This document shows, one piece after another, positions 12,156 to 13,749 of a DNA stretch of 13,749 nucleotides. Each line of letters starts with the position of its first letter. Position 1 is the first letter of the stretch. The notes beneath the pieces were generated by a model. The model did not search any database. It saw only the letters and a list, made by a program, of their open reading frames with translations, and had not been told where the DNA came from. Source of the stretch: Planctomycetota bacterium (lineage in GTDB: Bacteria; Planctomycetota; PUPC01; DSUN01); contig DAOOIT010000106.1 of NCBI GenBank assembly GCA_035384565.1, positions 1 to 13,749 of the forward strand, in the 5' to 3' direction. The translations under genes were made by a program, and so were the position numbers.

Positions 12156-13274
12156 CTATTTCTCGGGGTAGCGCTCGAACTTCGCCACAAGCTTCCAGAG
12201 GCCCTGGACCTCGGCGCGGTGGAAGCACTGCTCGGGGTACCAACTGTTGAGGGGGCGCAGCCGTACGACGTTGTTGGCGTCGAAGAAGACCTGGCGGAAC
12301 ACCCCGCCGTCGCGGGTGACCACAAAGGCCAGGTCGCCGCTGCGCGCCGGCGCGTTGGGCGAGAAGACCACCGCGTCGCCCCGGTCGAACGACGGGGTGC
12401 CGCTGTGCCGCATCGTGTTGTCGTGGACCTCGAGGGCGAAGCAGTCGCGGTCGGCGAGGCCGGGCAGCAGGATCTGGCACTTGGCCACGCCCTGGAGGAG
12501 GACTCCGGCGTCGGGCCGCGTCTCGATGCCGGCCACGAGGTCGTAGAGGGTCACGGGCACCGGCTCCTCGGGGGGAGGCGTCGGCTCCGCCTCGGGCGGC
12601 TGGGGCGGCTCGGGGGCCGGTTCCTCGGGCGGCTTCTCGGCGGCGGGTTCGGGCGGTGCGGCGGCCTCGGGGGCCGGCGCGGGCTCGGGAGCCGGGGGCG
12701 CGGACACGGCAGCCACGGCCGGTGGCGCGGCGGCGGGCGCGGCAGCCGCGGCCGGCGGCGTTGCAGGCGCGGATGCCGCGCCTGCGGCCTCGGCGGCGGC
12801 TTCGGCGGCGGCCGCCGCGTCGTCGTAGACCCGGGCGGGGGTGCCCTCGGGCCGAGGCTCGAGATGCAGCGGGTAGTGCCGCGACACCGCGGCTTCCGCC
12901 TCGCGCTTGCGCTCGTCGGGCAGCGCCCAGAACCGCTCCTCGAGCGTGCGAAGCAGGCTGATCACTTCGGCTGGCGGGTGTATCAGCCGCGCGCCCACGC
13001 GGTACGAGCTGCGGTGCGTGACCCGCTTGGACCACACGACCTCGGCCTGAACCGTCAGCGACCGGAAGATGCTCGGGATGATCACCTTGAGGTCCAGGCG
13101 CTGGCCGATGTCGTAGAGGTCTTCGCTGACGAACTGGAGGCCGCCGACCGACACGTCCACGAGGGGGGCCACCTTCGGCGCGCCGCCCAGGAACGACAGG
13201 GCGCTGTGCTTGCGGTACTCGACCGTGCAATCCTCGACCACGAATCGCCGGTGCCGCCTGCCACGGATCGCCAT
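12156..13274 (-). CDS. PilZ-domain protein fused to a degenerate LexA/S24-like domain
   Basis: This is a 372-residue soluble protein in three parts. Residues 1-110 are a PilZ domain, the c-di-GMP receptor fold: an RxxxR motif (Arg6-Arg10, RRHRR) and D-x-S-x-x-G (Asp40, Ser42, Gly45 in DVSVGGLQF) are both intact, so ligand binding is plausible. Residues 150-240 are an Ala/Pro/Glu linker. Residues 243-372 look like the C-terminal domain of LexA/CI-type S24 peptidases: FALEVHDNTM, FDRGDAVVFSP, SGDLAFVVT, VVRLRPLNSWYP and a closing VAKFERYP strand. The nucleophile position is Thr287 (usual G-x-S-M becomes D-N-T-M) and the Lys position is occupied by Arg327, so proteolysis is unlikely. No helix-turn-helix domain and no membrane segment are seen. 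The ATG at 13274 has a GAGGG-type ribosome site 8 nt upstream and a near-consensus promoter further up. The gene is first in an operon with the TPR lipoprotein. The PilZ call is strong; the S24 call rests on motif order. Confidence 0.85.
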   Translation of the reverse strand: MAIRGRRHRRFVVEDCTVEYRKHSALSFLGGAPKVAPLVDVSVGGLQFVSEDLYDIGQRLDLKVIIPSIFRSLTVQAEVVWSKRVTHRSSYRVGARLIHPPAEVISLLRTLEERFWALPDERKREAEAAVSRHYPLHLEPRPEGTPARVYDDAAAAAEAAAEAAGAASAPATPPAAAAAPAAAPPAVAAVSAPPAPEPAPAPEAAAPPEPAAEKPPEEPAPEPPQPPEAEPTPPPEEPVPVTLYDLVAGIETRPDAGVLLQGVAKCQILLPGLADRDCFALEVHDNTMRHSGTPSFDRGDAVVFSPNAPARSGDLAFVVTRDGGVFRQVFFDANNVVRLRPLNSWYPEQCFHRAEVQGLWKLVAKFERYPEK

Positions 13275-13328
13275 AGCCTCTGCCCTCGTTAGCGGCCGCG
13301 GTGACGCCGTTCCGCCTCATTCCTTCAC

Positions 13329-13357
13329 ATTGTAGTGTGGCCCGGGGCGAGTGTCAA
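13329..13357 (-). promoter_or_regulatory. Near-consensus sigma-70 promoter of the PilZ-TPR operon
   Basis: On the minus strand TTGACA (13352-13357) and TACAAT (13329-13334, 5 of 6) are separated by 17 nt. Transcription would begin near 13322, about 48 nt before the ATG at 13274. Confidence 0.75.
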
Positions 13358-13446
13358 TAGCCGCTCACGGAATCTGCGGCCAGCGCAGGTAGATCGTGAT
13401 CTCCCCAGTGTGCTGGGAAGAACTACTAGGAGCCTTGCTTCTTCAC
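13358..13446. other. Non-coding stretch with short inverted repeats
   Basis: No gene is supported. Two small palindromic sites are visible: AGATC-GT-GATCT (13391-13402), and CCCAG-TGTG-CTGGG (13405-13418). Either could be an operator for the PilZ operon promoter 40-60 nt away, or part of the repeat block that starts at 13447. Nothing else was recognised. Confidence 0.4.
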
Positions 13447-13493
13447 CTTTCTCACCCCTGCGCGCCGTCACCTTCTCTTTCTCGCCCCTGCGC
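13447..13493. repeat. 17-bp direct repeat, two copies at 30-bp spacing
   Basis: CTTTCTCACCCCTGCGC (13447-13463) recurs with one mismatch at 13477-13493. The second copy runs directly into the larger repeated unit that starts at 13481. Two copies only, so it is not a CRISPR. Confidence 0.6.
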
Positions 13494-13580
13494 TCCGCGT
13501 GGGGGCGATGAACCGGACGCTCCTGCGTCCAACCCCAACCTCAGCCCAACCTCCCGCGGGTTCGCAGCCCGCGGGAGGTT
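13481..13580. repeat. Hairpin repeat unit, copy 1
   Basis: The first 61 bp (13481-13541) match 13663-13723 with a single mismatch. The unit contains the hairpin GGACGC-TCCT-GCGTCC (13515-13530) and ends in a perfect 13-bp stem (13548-13560 with 13568-13580) around TTCGCAG. Compared with copy 2, about 11 bp containing a second CCAACCT are added before the last stem. The hairpin order suggests an interspersed REP- or MITE-type element. Confidence 0.75.
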
Positions 13581-13622
13581 CCCGACCCGAAGACGAAGAG
13601 GCCGCGGAGCGGCCAAGAGGCC

Positions 13623-13647
13623 CGTCCCCACGCAGAGCGTAGGGACG
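13623..13647. repeat. Imperfect hairpin between the two repeat units
   Basis: CGTCCCCACGC (13623-13633) and GCGTAGGGACG (13637-13647) pair at 10 of 11 positions around AGA. Read on the minus strand it gives VPTLCVGT, a phrase I remember from many short predicted proteins of planctomycetes, so it is likely a separate dispersed repeat. Confidence 0.55.
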
Positions 13648-13662
13648 AGAAGGGGAATCATG

Positions 13663-13749
13663 CTCGCCCCTGCGCTCCGCGTGGGGGCGATGAGCCGGAC
13701 GCTCCTGCGTCCAACCCCAACCTCCCGCGGGTTGCAGACCCGCGGGAGG
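13663..13749. repeat. Hairpin repeat unit, copy 2 (runs to the window edge)
   Basis: This is the second copy of the unit at 13481, displaced by 182 bp. It carries the GGACGC-TCCT-GCGTCC hairpin (13697-13712) and a perfect 12-bp stem, CCTCCCGCGGGT (13721-13732) with ACCCGCGGGAGG (13738-13749), around TGCAG. The stem's last base is the last base of the window, so the element may continue. Confidence 0.75.

Noticed and set aside
12156..12548. An active LexA-type repressor or self-cleaving protease
   Set aside because: There is no helix-turn-helix domain, and the Ser and Lys positions hold Thr and Arg.
13452..13661. 69-codon minus-strand open frame beginning MIPLLVPTLCVGT
   Set aside because: It is made of the hairpin repeats of this region, which give the same phrases wherever they occur.
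13447..13749. CRISPR-like array
   Set aside because: Only two copies of each repeat exist, the spacing is irregular (30 and 182 bp), and the units are palindromic composites. No cas gene is present.

Overview
The window is very GC-rich bacterial DNA, close to 70% G+C by eye. It suggests a chromosome fragment of a planctomycete-like (PVC group) bacterium. That is inference, resting on the GC content, a stand-alone prepilin-like gene, HEAT- and TPR-repeat proteins, long Ala/Pro linkers, and intergenic hairpin repeats whose accidental translations (PRALPWA-, PTLCVGT- and SDxSDx-like) resemble short hypothetical proteins I remember from planctomycete annotations. No plasmid, phage, IS transposase, CRISPR, rRNA or tRNA was seen.

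Layout. Positions 1-451 hold no gene that I can support, but carry a chain of strong inverted repeats. Positions 452-4756 carry four genes on the minus strand, read from right to left: a short prepilin-like protein, threonine synthase (thrC, joined to it by an ATGA overlap), an SGNH/GDSL hydrolase and a GH4 glycosidase. The GH4 gene has its own promoter. Tex (transcription accessory protein) runs on the plus strand at 4946-7618 from a perfect TTGACA-17-TATAAT promoter. It converges on a secreted HEAT-repeat protein (7631-9577, minus). That gene is divergent from a glycerophosphodiester phosphodiesterase (9692-10411, plus). The phosphodiesterase converges on a two-gene minus-strand operon: a PilZ protein (13274 to 12156), then a TPR lipoprotein (12139 to 10427). 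Positions 13358-13749 are non-coding and filled with hairpin repeats.

How the genes relate. They do not form one pathway. GH4 and SGNH hydrolase are both cytoplasmic and may act on imported acylated oligosaccharides. ThrC and Tex are housekeeping. The HEAT and TPR proteins look exported. The most unusual gene is the PilZ protein: a c-di-GMP-receptor-like domain, an Ala/Pro linker, and a C-terminal LexA/S24-like fold in which the catalytic Ser and Lys appear to be replaced by Thr and Arg. Its partner in the operon is a TPR lipoprotein.

Regulation. Five minus-35/minus-10 pairs close to the sigma-70 consensus sit at similar distances (51-62 nt) upstream of five gene starts. One has a perfect 16-bp palindrome filling its spacer exactly.
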